A stretch of 64,000 nucleotides of DNA from Fomitopsis serialis (taxonomy: Eukaryota > Basidiomycota > Agaricomycetes > Polyporales > Fomitopsidaceae): contig NW_025954963.1 in the NCBI RefSeq assembly GCF_022376445.1, positions 186,001 to 250,000 on the forward strand. The letters run 5' to 3'. This document shows positions 22,431-34,019 of the stretch, in pieces. The position numbers were made by a program, and so were the translations under genes. Each line of letters opens with the position of its first letter. Position 1 is the first letter of the stretch. The notes beneath the pieces are model-generated. The model searched no databases, was not told the DNA's origin, and saw only the letters and a program-made list of their open reading frames with translations.

Positions 22431-24134
22431 ATCCTTGGAACGGCGGTAGCAGCAGCAAGTGTCCTGACATCGCGACGATGCGGGGTCGCTTTATACACGT
22501 ACATCGCGTGTGCAGCGCTGAGTCCGCGGGCCGTCCAGACTCCAACCAGACTCGGCGACGCGGTACTTATGCCGGGTAATGATAGTTCCATCAGTCAACA
22601 TACTCCTTCAGTGACAGTAAACGTTAGACTTCTGTTGGACAGCAGGGAGATCTTCGCTGTCAGCACCAACGAGACCATATAGACATGACGGACAACCTGC
22701 CCATGCCGCCAGCGCGGGCCCGACCTACATTTACCCCGCACACGCTGCGGCGGCGACGCCTTGTACAGTTGCGGACGTCGGGGTGGCATTCCCACGTCCG
22801 TGATGGCATTTGAGTCTGCCGTCGCCAAGTAGCTAGGCACGGTGGTCTCGAGGTATGGTTCTGTGTCCACGGTGTCAGAGCGCGTTACAGCGCACGGACG
22901 GTCCCGAAGGAAGGACTCGTTGTTCCCATGATGCTGCTGTGAGAGCGAGAGGAACCGTTCTAGCTTGGGAAGTTGTACTCTGAAGCCCGTGGTGGACACT
23001 ACTTGCAGTTGAACTTCGTTGAGCGTTGAACCTTCTGAACGTTCAAACGTTCGAGTCGGGCTCCGCGCGAGTGATCAGTTGTCCCGAAGCTTTCTCGTAG
23101 TCGAAAATGAACTGGGGCTATAGCGCTAGCTACCTTACCGTAAGGAGTGGTATTTGAGTCGACGTCAAAGGTTCAATACATACAAGTCTGACGGGTGTGA
23201 TGCGCAAGTGCATCACCTATGTTCTACAAGCATTGGGTCTACGAGTCCTGTATATGTGTCGCTGACCTGAGAATGGAGACATGCACAGTGACAAGTTGGA
23301 GGACCATACACAGGCGTTGGCGCTCGAACCATACCGGCTTCGATCGCTCTTCGGGAAAGGCCGAGGGGATGCCGATCGCGCCTCGACTGGCAGGCCTGCA
23401 GGCCGGTCAGCAGACAAGTCAATGGTCCTCCACTGAGCAAGCATGCACACACGGTTCTGGCCAGCTGCCATCGCCCACTCTCCCACCGGCTCAGGACTAC
23501 AGTACTTATCATCTGCAGCGTCCTTCAGATGCTTCTCCAGCTCCGCATCTTGCAGCAGTGCCCCACACAGTACCGGCCCCGCGTCCGCCCGCGGTGCACC
23601 GCTCCCCCGTACTGCAGCCTCTGCGCGGTGCCCGTCCATTCTTGCTGCGGCCAGCGGCAGCGACAGGTGCTGAGCTTAGCCCGGCGTCGGGCGACGTATC
23701 AGTAAGTGACGCTCGGAGGCGGCGGGGGCTCGGATTTGTCAGACTGCGGTGCGTCGCTCTGATCCTGCACCCGTCTTGCGTCAGCGTCCGAGCGCCGTCC
23801 GTCCAGCCCATTCTCCTCGGCACGCCTGTGCACGCAAGTATAAGTGGCTGCCTGTGCGCGACCGCACGCACCCGCATCCGCCACCGTCCTTGCGCTGCGC
23901 CCGACTCGACCCAGCGCCTGAGCCGCCTTCTTGTGTCTGTGTCTCCTGGTGTCTGTGCCCGCGCCTGTGCACGCACATACTTCCGTTACAATAAGCTCCC
24001 TTCCTCGACCGCGCCACCTTCCGCGGCACAGTCCTCAAATAAAGAGTGCGCACCACCCAGCCCTCTGCCCTCTCCACTCACCCACTCTTCTAGACTTCAC
24101 CTCCACCTCAGCTTCGCACCGGACGCCACACACC
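22431..24134. other. P450 copy 3 upstream flank and SH3-gene 5' flank
   Basis: The left half is duplicated flank of unit C. The right half (about 23530-24134) is unique, C-rich and CT-rich, and reads as promoter and leader of the gene starting at 24135. An apparent long + strand frame crosses it but has no domain and runs out of frame through the SH3 exon. Confidence 0.45.
22489..22495 (-). promoter_or_regulatory. TATA box of P450 copy 3
   Basis: TATAAAG on the minus strand, about 60 bases upstream of ATG 22430, at the position equivalent to the other two copies. Confidence 0.55.
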
Positions 24135-25285
24135 ATGTCCGCCGCACCATCCACCACCCAGCCCATCGCCATCTCGCACACCCGCGCCTCCGCCAGCTTC
24201 CTCGAGCTCGCCTCCCCCGCAAGCTCCTCCTCATCCCCCTCCTCGCCCACCCCCTCCTCCGCCTCCTCGAGCAGCAGCGCCCTCTCGCCGACGCTCTCCG
24301 ACTTCGCCCTCCCGCCCGCGGACCCGTGGCGCACCGCCGCCGCCGAGGCCGCCGCGGGCATCCACTACGCGCTCGAGGCGTTCCCCGCGCCCGGCCAGAC
24401 CGTGCTCGGCCCGCCGTTTCGCAACGCGCCCCTCGCCGTCGGCGCAGGCGCGCGTGTCGTGCTCCTGGACGCGGAGGGCGAGGACGCGGGCACGCTGCAT
24501 GTGCGCGCGCGCGTGCTCGAGACGGGCGAGGTCGGCTATCTCCCCGCGTGGAACGTGGAGGGCGCGCTGGAGCGCCTCGCGAGGGTGAACATGGAGTTCA
24601 ACGAGGCGGTGAGTGCGGGCTCGGTGTTGGCCCGGTCGTTCTGAGTGCTGACGGGTGTGTTTGGGATGTACAGGCGACCTGCCCCGCGGAGCGCACGACG
24701 CTGTCGCGCCGGAGCCATTCCGCGCCCGACGTCTCCCGACGGCCCGACGCGCACGCGGACTCCCCCTCCTCCTCCCCCTCCTCGCACCTCCACGCCATCC
24801 TCGCGCACAAACACGACCACTGCATCCCGTTCTCGACGCGGCTCACGTACCGCGCCGCCGGCCCGGCCTTTGCGGAGGACGACGAGGACGTGGACCCGTT
24901 CCTGTTGGACGCCGACGAGACGTACATCGGGCGGACACGCGGCGCGCGGAGGAAGTCGGTCGGGTTTGCGGAGGTCGCGCGGCCGACGGTGTTTCGGTAC
25001 CCGAGTGCGGCGCTGGTTGAGGCGTACTACGGGGAGGCTTTCGAGGAAGAGGAGGAACACGAAGGGGACGAGCGGGAAGAGGGAGGAGGGAGGAGGACGA
25101 GGAGTGGTGGTGGGCGGGGTGGGAGGAGCAGAAGGACGCCAGCGAGGATACGTTTGTGGACTGCGATTGAGGGACCCTGGGAGAGGGAGGTGATGGCGTG
25201 CCACAAAATTACGGAATACCCTAATATGACGGTGGGCGAGAGGTGCGCTAGAGGGCTGCGACATGGCGATAGGGACTTGGCTTGA
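24135..25285 (+). CDS. SH3 domain protein, Bud14-like
   Basis: Two exons, 24135-24608 and 24674-25285, with a 65-nt GT-AG intron that keeps frame (361 residues). The first ~55 residues are Ser/Pro-rich. An SH3-like domain follows: HYALEAFPAPGQ, RVVLLDAEGEDAG, then the typical end ETGEVGYLPAWNVE, running straight into GALERLARVNMEFNE. That last helix resembles the ERLARLNK helix after the SH3 of fungal Bud14 (regulator of formin and of phosphatase PP1). The second exon has RRKSVGFAEV, similar to the K-S-V-x-F block of that family, then an acidic run (EEEEEHEGDE) and a basic Gly/Arg tail. SH3 residues are otherwise quite diverged, and the C-terminal ~60 residues may be mis-spliced. Inferred role: cell polarity and cytoskeleton control. 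Confidence 0.55.
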
Positions 25286-26001
25286 CGATTCCGACAGACT
25301 GTTTGGGTCCGCGTGTGTATCCTATCCCTTGTACCAACAGTATGTATTGATAAGCTCGGGACTTGGAAGGTTCTCCTACTGTGTACGTACCAGCACTACG
25401 TATCCGATATGCGTGTATGCTCAAAGGAATGATGTCGACGCTTAGTCTCCGTGCGTGCGTCATCCGGGGCGCGATACCGTCCAATCAAGGCACCGATTTG
25501 GGCGTCCAAGTTATTTTGAGCGTTGCATGCTATGCCAGACCTCGTCTTCAAGCCCAGGAATGAATTCGAGCTGCTTGGTTGTTCTACCAACTGGATTACC
25601 ATGTTGTACGTGGTGTGCGACTGACGCAGTGTCGAGCACTGTCGACTCAAAGCCACACACGCCCACGTGACCGCGTCACAGAGCCCCGACGGCAACGCGT
25701 TTGCCAGGACTCGGTGGTGGCAGATGTGACGTCAGGGGGAGAGGCCGAGGCGGGCCGATGGCAGACGCGGGTCCCCCCGCTGCCTGCCTCCTACGCACCC
25801 TCCCCGTCGTCTCCGAACCGACTGCCCCGACCCTGCGTCTGCCGCACGCCCGTCTGCCTGCTGCCTTATAACCCCCGCCAAGGGCCTGGTGCGTCCCAAT
25901 CTCCTCCCCCTCCTCCGATCCAGACCGCATACAAACCTACCCATTAGACTAGTTATTTTCTTTCTAACGACCCCTGCTTACGACCACACCGCGAATCGAA
26001 C
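25286..26001. other. Intergenic, promoter of MIR1
   Basis: No gene. The right half is C-rich with a TTATAA at 25865-25870, about 135 bases before the MIR1 ATG, which could serve as its TATA element. Confidence 0.35.
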
Positions 26002-27420
26002 ATGAGCGTCGCGTCGCCGCCACAGCCGTTCGCGGTCCCGCAGTTCACGACCAAGGACTACTCCTCGTTCTTCCTCGCAGGTGCGCATATATGCTTCCTA
26101 GCCGCCGCCGGCGAGCTAACCGAGCGTACAGGCGCGCTATGTTGCACGTAAGTCAATGCCCACCGTCCGCGCCAGCCTAGACACAGCGCTCATCGCTCCC
26201 GCCACGCCAGCGTCACGCACGGCGGCATGACGCGTACGTCGCGTTTCCCAACCTCGCACAGCGCTTATTGACAACGCGTCCCACTGGCAGCGATTGACGT
26301 CGTCAAGACGCGCATACAGATCGACCCCGCCATGAAGGGCCAGTCCCTCCTCTCCGGCGGCCGCCTCATCGTCGCAAAAGAGGGCGCCTCCGCGCTCCTC
26401 ACGGGCTTCGGGCCCACCGCCGTCGGGTACCTCGTCCAGGTGCGCTCCAGCATTCTTTGTCTCCGCCTTCCGCGCGGTGTGCTGACGGGATCGCACGACC
26501 TCCTCACACGATCAACCAATCCGGCACCCGACTCGGACTGACGCTCGTCCGTGTCCCGAATTTGATGATCGTACCGGGTGGCGCTCTAGGGAGGAGCGAA
26601 GTTCTCGGGCTACGAGTACTGGAAGAAGCAGTTCGTCCAGATCGCGGGCAGCCAGGACGCCGCCGTCGCGCACCGCACTGCGATCTACCTCGGCGCGTCG
26701 TCCGTCGCGGAGTGCGTCCCCCCGCTCCCTTCCGGCTCGGTCCTCGCTCACGCGGCTTTGCAGGTTCTTCGCGGACATCCTGCTCACGCCCCTCGAGGCG
26801 ACGCGCATCCGGCTCGTCTCGCAGCGGGGGTACGCGACGGGGCTCACGACGGGCTTCATGCGCCTCGCGCGCGAGGAGGGCTTCGGCGGGCTCTACGCAG
26901 GCTTCCTTCCCATCCTCTGCAAGTACGTCGTCGTCCCTTGCCCCACGCGCGCGTGGTCATCGAGAACGACACGAATACTGACGGCGCCCTTTGCGAGCGC
27001 AGACAGATCCCGTACGCGATCGGGCAGTTCACGGTGAACGAGTTCTGCCACGAGCTCGTGTTCAGGAACATGTCCGAGGAGGCGCGCGCGAACCTCTCCG
27101 GCACGGGCAAGTTCACGATCGCGCTGGGCAGCGGCGTCATCGCGGGGTTCGCCGCGGCGATCCTGAGCCAGCCCGCGGACACGCTCCTCTCGCAGATCAA
27201 CAAGGGGCACGGCCCCGAGGGCTCGATGGTGCACCGGCTCGGCGTGCTCGCGCGCGAGGCGGGCGTGCGCGGGCTCTTCGCGGGGCTCGGCCCGAGGATG
27301 GTCATGACCGCGGGTCTTGTCAGCGGCCAGTTCTTGCTGTATGGCGTGATCAAGGACGCGTTGAGCGCGCCTCCGGGGCTGGAGATACATAAGGAGGGGA
27401 GCGCGGTGGTCAAGGCGTAG
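26002..27420 (+). CDS. MIR1: Mitochondrial phosphate carrier
   Basis: Seven exons join in frame: 26002-26080, 26132-26147, 26211-26233, 26291-26439, 26590-26711, 26764-26922 and 27003-27420, giving 321 residues. Exons 2 and 3 are only 16 and 23 nt and together encode GALCCTVTHGGMTP. The first carrier signature is PIDVVKTRIQ, the second PLEATRIRLV, and the third QPADTLLSQI, so all three ~100-residue repeats are present. GALCCTVTHGGMTPIDVVK is characteristic of the phosphate/copper carriers (yeast Mir1 and Pic2). It imports phosphate into the matrix with protons for ATP synthesis; six membrane helices in the inner membrane are expected. It is convergent with MSH5, with 340 bp between stops. No frame defect was seen. 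Confidence 0.93.
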
Positions 27421-27760
27421 GTGAGGCCGAGTCGAAGGGCGGTGGTAGTGAGTGGGTGGTGATGCGGATGCATGGTCGGGAGTGAGCTCGGTCGTCGATG
27501 TGTTGGACTCGAGATTGCGCGGACGAAGTATTTTGTTGTTTGATGATCCCGAGTGTATAAGCTTACGTGCTGTATATACCTGTTAGACTAGAGGCTCGTG
27601 TAATCCATACCGTCTCGTCTTGTCTCGATTCCGGTGTCCCTGTGCGGATATACTATCCTGTATGCAACATTCGGAAACAAGGGGTGCATTTTACGCATTG
27701 ACCGACAGCGCACCAAGAATACATTGAGCGCAAAGACGCAGACCCAGATGTCGCCTTCAT
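27421..27760. other. Convergent 3' region between MIR1 and MSH5
   Basis: Contains the 3' ends of two convergent genes. TATATAC near 27573-27580 and T-rich text suggest transcript ends; nothing else is visible. Confidence 0.35.
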
Positions 27761-30700
27761 TCACTCTGGCTGCCGCCCAAGAACCTCCGCCAGCACCCGT
27801 CGCACGTCCTGTCGCGGCTCAGAATCGCCACTATCTCCATCGCACACCGGCTTCCACGCGAGGAACCTTCTGCACACTTCCTCCGCGCCCTCGAGGTCCC
27901 GCCGCTCGGTGTCACTCATCTCTTCGTCGAGCAGCTGGCCGAGCTCGTGTGTCGCGAGCAGTTGGCTGTAGAGTATAGGTATACACTTGCTTACGACAGT
28001 TGAACAAAATGCAGGCGGTGGACTACGTACCTGACGTATTGCGCCCGCCGGGCGACACGCCGCGGGATGCCGAATATTTCCGCGCACATCGCTGCGTGCG
28101 AGTCTAGCGAGAGGCCCTTCGCAACCCTCGGGACCGCCTCGTCTCAGCTCATGCTCACCACATCAGCTTGCCCAGACCCGCCTACCTATATAGATACGTG
28201 ATCCGTTCGCCCGGGGCGACGCGCGCCTCGTCTTCCTCTCCGTCGTCTTCGACCCCAGAGTCCGCGTCGTTGGCGCCGCTCGCGCGAAGAGGTGGCCCGA
28301 GCTCGACGTCAGGAGGATCTGCATGTGCACGAAGGTGATGGGGAGCGAGGCGGGGTCGAGCAGGTCTTGCGTGAACACGTCGTGGAAGTGCGTCGCGGCG
28401 AGGACTTTGGGGCAGGCGGCGCCGCGGCTGGCGAGGTGCTTGAGGACGCTGCAGAAGAGCCCCGCGCCGTCTAAGAGCAGGCAGTCGATGTCCAGAGCAC
28501 AGAGACGGATAGAAGCAGGACCAGAAAGGCGCGTGCAGCGTGCGGAGTGACCGAGGAATCAGTAAACGGAGCTAGCAGACTATAGACAAGCGGGTTGGAG
28601 AATTGGAATACGAGCCTGCAGACATAGTACCCTTCCCGAACTCGTCCAGCAAGATAAGAGACCGTTCCGTAGCGTTGCGCAGAGCGAAGGACACCTGATT
28701 CAAGTCGATCATAAAGGCAGACTGGACCTAGACAGAGCGATAATTGGAGGAGTCAAGCGACAAGAACGAACGAGAGGCGGCGTGATCACTTTGGACACTG
28801 ATTCCCTGGTTTGAACTCGCGTGAAGACTGGGAAAAGCGTGAGCAGCGAGTTGGTCAAGAGATGTGCAGGGGTGTTACTCTTGTCAGCTATTCCTAGGGT
28901 GGCAGACTCAGCCGGAACGAAGCTGGCTATGTAAGCGAGATGTCCACTTGGAAGACAGTGAAACCTTACCATCCAATCTAAACTGCAATGGAGCCAATAT
29001 CAGTGTGGGGGTAAGTAGATGCGGTCGTACCTGTGCCATGTACTGTATCATCGCGATTTGCTTGATATATACACTCTGCAGGGAGTTACACGAATGGTTT
29101 CATCGTAGACGCATATACGCACCTTGCCGCACGCGTTGGCTCCGGTGCATACGACAACGCTGTTCCTGTCCATCATACCATTCTGGGTAACATCGTCGCC
29201 GTCGGCGAGCTCAACGGCCACATCACGGCCCCCAATCAGAAGGGCGTCGTTGGGAACAAAGGTATCTACAACGAACTCCTGTAGAGGGTGACTGCGCGAC
29301 CTCAGCAATGCGAGGGCTACAAGAGGACCCAGACTTACCGGCCCTGTTTAATATCGATGACGTTCTTGTCTACCATTCGTGGTCGAATGAAGTTGCATGA
29401 TGTAGAGGTTTCTGCGAAGGATAATAGACAATCCAGCTCTGCACACACATCGCATGCATATTGCATGGGGCCCGCGTGAATCAGTATCCGCTCTGAAAGC
29501 GACTGCACAATCTCGATTTCGCGGTCTGTTGTCCGCATGCGTGAGCGACAATCGTCGTAATAACGGTATAGATTCTGGACTGACCGACAATCGAGGGGTG
29601 AAGGTCGCCGATATGAGCGTCCATGTCTACATTATGATCAATGCCCGAATCTCCATTGGTCCACACAATATGTACCGTGCATTTCCTGCGACTTGAAGTA
29701 AACGTGGGAGCTAGTTAAATTGTCAAGTATGACAAGACACGAAGGCGCATACCACTTACTCGGACGAGAACTATGGAAGGCGTCTCACATCAGTCATCGG
29801 CTACATGAAATGAACTACATACCTGGAAGGACCACCCGTCCAGAACCTGGACTCCGGCATCTGATTTCCATTCATCCAGCATTGGAACGCATATGAGGAA
29901 CCCTGCCATGATCCGTTAATCTTTTCAGCAGAGAAGACGATCCGCGCATTACCTAGCTGAGGAAAGTAGACAACGTTCAGTGATGACGCGTAATCAGGAG
30001 GTATTGTCTCTGATATCTGCTGCGCTACCCTGGACTGATGTGACGCTCTCAGTGAAGTGACAGCTAACGGCGTAGCTGCGGCCTATCTACCAGTACGCTG
30101 TCGATGCCATTGTAAATATGCTTCAGATTGTCGAGTTCCTCGTCGATATGCGGGCGAACGCAAACACGGCCAGCGAGCGTGGATTCCTCCCAATCGATCT
30201 AGAGAAAGTGGGAAAATCGTTGCAAGCAGTGACGCAGAGCGTACCGTTTCATTCACAGCGCTCCCTACGTCTTTGAAACTCGCAACTTCCAATGCCTCAA
30301 CGAGCTGGCGAGCGGCATGTTAGTTGTCTAGCATGGTAAGACAACTCTTCATCTTGCCTTCTTGACTATCTCGACATGGCCGGCATGGCTCAACTCAGCC
30401 ATGGCATCCCGCAACATGAGCGAGTGAAACGTGAACTGATGCGCATGAGTTCACGTCGCTGTATAGATCTGCGCGAGAGCTGACCTTTACAAGACACTGC
30501 CAATCTGATACCCTCGCTTTGCCAGCCTTCATAATCCCTAGGATACGTGGTACATTTTTGATGCCGTTGAGATGTGAATGCATTGCGCAGGCCGTCGCTT
30601 GATTGTCAGGTCGCACGAAGCACGCGATGGCATCGTGGCGTGTATTAATGATTGAGAGTGACAAGGACGGGCGCAGCAGCCACTCCCGCATCAGAGCGCG

Positions 30701-31933
30701 TCCTAAGGTGGTCTTCGTGTTGTTGAGGATTCCAAATAGCGACAGGCCTTCCTTCGTCTTGTCCGAATGGATCGACGCGTGGCTCTCATCTTCGAAAACC
30801 TGCAGAGAGAACAGCGCATCGGCGTTGATCTGCATTGCCTGGGATAATGCCAACGGTTCGATGGCACGGACTTCCAGCCCGTTGATCCCTTCGTCATCAA
30901 GATCGCCGACAGCTCGGATCCGCGTAAGGTGATCGAGCAGAGCACCAACGCTACCGAGCTGGGAACAAAGCTTGAGTATAAGGTTGTATATAGGCCAGGG
31001 AACGTGGCTCACACACAAGGGTGTTGCTTCCATAGACGCGTAATTTGCTAACCGAATCGATGCATTCCATTGCTGCATAGTGGGGTCACCGCCCGCTTCC
31101 CGTCGTCTGCGCATGAATTCATAAGCATTCCGAGGCTCTGAACTTCCGTTAGACTCTGAAGATGGCGCGTCACGCGTAAGGTCCGGCGGTAGCTCCGAGA
31201 GAAGTCGCAAAGAGAGCAAACGGTCGCGGCCTTTCGCAGCTGAGAAGTCTTTATGTGGCCTTACTTGGAAAGTGCCTCCGGACGAATCCACTGGGAGAAG
31301 TCAGCCGCAAGCCACGTCCTTGTATGCGCGCACACCGGAACATACTGTGGTCGCGGAGCACGTCCATGAAGTTGTCGTCAGCTTTCGAACTCGTGATGGC
31401 TATATCTGGACCGCATTGCTCCAAAACTGTGGGGGACCGCACTGAAGATGAGCGCGATAACCACTGGTCGTAGGGCACGCACGGCTCTTCGTCAGATCGA
31501 AATGCTGGTTCTCAGGCGTATCTTCCAACGTGTATATGGTGCACTTGACTGGGTCGTAATATGCGCAACCAATACGTCCACTGCATGCCGACATGACTTA
31601 ACATTTGCGCATATATGCCAAGAGAAACTCACAATTGGGCAGATGCAGCGAAGCAGATCTGGCTCGAGTAAGTTAAGAATAGTCGGACTGGTTGCGTGTG
31701 GCTTCATGCACGAGGGCGGTACGTACCTTCTCCGGCGTGCTCGACGTCCCTTCTTCAGTTGCATCATCTACGCTATTTTCTATAGTTCCCAAACCGCTTC
31801 CCCAACGGACCCTTTTGTTAACTTTCTCTGAGAGGGACGAATCGCAATCGTCCTCGTGTTCGCTTGAGGATTCAGGCCGCATGCGCTTCTCCTTGCCCTT
31901 GGTCCGGTCTGAGATCTTGTTCAGGCGAGGCAT
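27761..31933 (-). CDS. MSH5: MutS family meiotic protein MSH5
   Basis: Many exons on the minus strand. The N-terminus is acidic and basic ([16 protein letters not shown]), then [20 protein letters not shown], the conserved MSH5 opening domain. The core exon (about 31291-30395) has [32 protein letters not shown] and KVSDWQ-like [10 protein letters not shown]. The ATPase part has [17 protein letters not shown], Walker [11 protein letters not shown] (split by an intron after GK), [36 protein letters not shown], and Walker [12 protein letters not shown]. The C-terminus reads [14 protein letters not shown] with stop at 27761. MSH5 pairs with MSH4 to clamp Holliday junctions and promote crossovers in meiosis; it lacks the mismatch-recognition domain. 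One intron (28471-28615) appears to use a GC donor. An ATG at 31972 is an alternative start. Confidence 0.88.
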
Positions 31934-32323
31934 TTCTAGAACAACAATGCCACAGCTCGTGATAGCGTTCAAGAGGACAAGGTCAGCAACGACGAAAACC
32001 GAGAGTAGTCCACAAGATGCGCCGACGCGTCAGGATGCGTCGAGTATGCGCGCTCGTCAATCATGTTACAATGCACGTGGTCTCAGGATGGGACGCCTCC
32101 GCTCAACCTCCGCCAACTCGGAGGAGCAGCCTTCGCCCACAGGGCCGATTCATCGGCTTCTTTGAAGGGTTCAATTTCACTTCATCGCTCAACGGAGTTA
32201 GTGTAGTCCTACCGTACAGATATGCGGCCGGCTCATACAAGGCAAGTGCAAATGACCCAGTGCGTTAGATAGCATCCAGAAAGGTACAGCGGCGGTCAGG
32301 ACTACTCGGGCTAGGCACCATCC
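31934..32323. other. Intergenic between MSH5 start and PHB2 stop
   Basis: Both genes are on the minus strand, so this carries the MSH5 promoter and the PHB2 3' end. No further gene was seen. Confidence 0.35.
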
Positions 32324-33699
32324 TCACTTCTTCTGCTTGAACTGCAACAGTTCAGTTGCATCGTCCGCAACTGCGTCCGATAGCAATAAGTCCGCAGCAT
32401 TTAGAAGAATACGTCCAATCGGAGCTCACCATTGAGTAAGAGGCTGTGGGAGTCGAGCATCACGTTGTTTCCAGATGTCGCAAGCAGTTGTGCAATGTCT
32501 CGGGCTGCCTCCAGCCTCCGCAGCTCAAGGAAGCCCTTGTTTGAACGTACGGCTTCTCCGATGAGCTCGGCACTTCTTGCCTCACCCTGTGCCCGGACGA
32601 TGATAGACTGCGCCAGCCTCAACCAGAATTCATGACGCGGGAACAAATGAACGAACCTGCTTCTCCTGAATGGCCTGGTCCACCAAGAATGCAGCCCGAA
32701 GCGCGGTTTGTTGTGCGACCTAACACAAACATCAGATAGAGTACTGCGCTGCAAGAGCTTCAATGACGCACCTGCTTGGCCTCGACTGCGTGTGTGAACT
32801 CCGGTGAGAATGCAACATGAGTTATAGACACGTCATCCAGCACGAGGTTGAATCGTAGCGCACGGCGCGTCAAGTTCTCGCGCACTAAGCGAGACACCTA
32901 TGTGTATATAGGATAATGGGGCTTGTGTGAGAAAGAAAGACCCTGCAGAAATCCTGAAGAAAGAAACGAACCATCTCACGCTGCGTGATGAGTTGGCTTG
33001 CATTGAACTGCGCCACGACGCTCTTCAGAACCTCGTTGACAATCGACGGGAGGACGCGTTCGTCAAAGTCTGATCCAAGCTCCCGGAATATTGTGGGCAG
33101 GGAGTTGATGTCCGGCCTTGACAGGACACGGCAAGTGATATTGACCATTTGGAGATCTGAATGCACAATTATTCACTGGATGGGAGAAGGGACGCGGCTA
33201 TAACGCGCCTTTTGTGCCAGTGAGACTAGCAATATTGCGAGGTTTGGCACGGATGTCGAAGACAATTGGTGTCTCGAACCATGGCACCTACGCTGAAGTA
33301 TGCATACGGGTGCGCAGACATTATACAAGGTGTACTCACCATAAGATGTGTACCTTCAGCATACACATCGGGCGTCACACCGTGCAAACTGGTTCGCCAC
33401 TGTATGAAGGCGGGTTTGCACTAGTAAAAGCACCCTACTCACCGAGTGTACTTGATCGCCCGGTGACCACCGTCCACTTCAGAATGCACATCAGTGATTA
33501 CTCTAGAGGAATGCGAGTATTGCTCACCGTTGAATAAACTTGCGTTCAGCGCGAACCCTCCGCCAACGAGCGCGACAAGTAGACCCGTGCCAGCCGTGAA
33601 TCCCTTTCCACCTGGGAACCGGCTGCCTCCACCCGAGCCGCTCTGCCTTGCTCGTTGCAGCTGTTGAGCGAGCCGTTTGAAAGCCTCCTGCGAATTCAT
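32324..33699 (-). CDS. PHB2: Prohibitin 2
   Basis: Start ATG 33699 ([15 protein letters not shown]). A single N-terminal membrane anchor comes next, [20 protein letters not shown], then the SPFH/band-7 domain: [109 protein letters not shown]. The coiled-coil tail [14 protein letters not shown] ends in LLQFKQKK. Exon order and spacing fit PHB2, which forms ring assemblies with PHB1 in the inner mitochondrial membrane and stabilises respiratory proteins and the m-AAA protease. The intron at 33157-33208 (52 nt) starts with GC rather than GT; the phase around GTK-DLQ leaves no GT alternative. About 310 residues, with no frame break noticed. Confidence 0.93.
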
Positions 33700-34019
33700 G
33701 GTGTTCCGAGATGTACGGTGTAGGAACCGTGAATCGCACAAGCCTGAGTGCACTCAGCGGCAGCGACTGACGACACGGGAAGGCAAGCTCGGCACCGGCA
33801 TCCGCCGGAGATGAGCGTCTAAGACATCCGTCCGCTCCTCACCATTCGAATTTCGAACTCGGAGTCACTCTCACGTTTCCTGTGTCGCACTCTGACCCTC
33901 CCAATCCCTCGCCAGTGTCTGTTAGATTCGTCTGTCAAACCCAAGGCACAGGTCGTTTCTCAGGTTTCTAACAAGATAAACGCCGCAGCGCGTGGGCTTC
34001 GTCAAGCACACAAAACGTA
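33700..34019. other. Divergent promoter region PHB2 / PQ-loop gene
   Basis: Head-to-head spacing of 320 bp between the ATG codons at 33699 (-) and 34020 (+). The two genes share this region for both promoters. No obvious TATA. Confidence 0.4.

Larger units (their letters stand above)
19680..23530 (-). repeat. Tandem P450 unit C
   Basis: Third copy of the unit. The right edge is set where the match to 19640 (CTGCAGCG..CTTCAGATG) stops near 23525; unique sequence of the SH3 gene region follows. Confidence 0.75.

Noticed and set aside
23219..25285. 688-codon open frame on the + strand
   Set aside because: It crosses the P450 unit C flank and reads the SH3 exon in the wrong frame. Only its last third coincides with true exon 2 of the gene at 24135.
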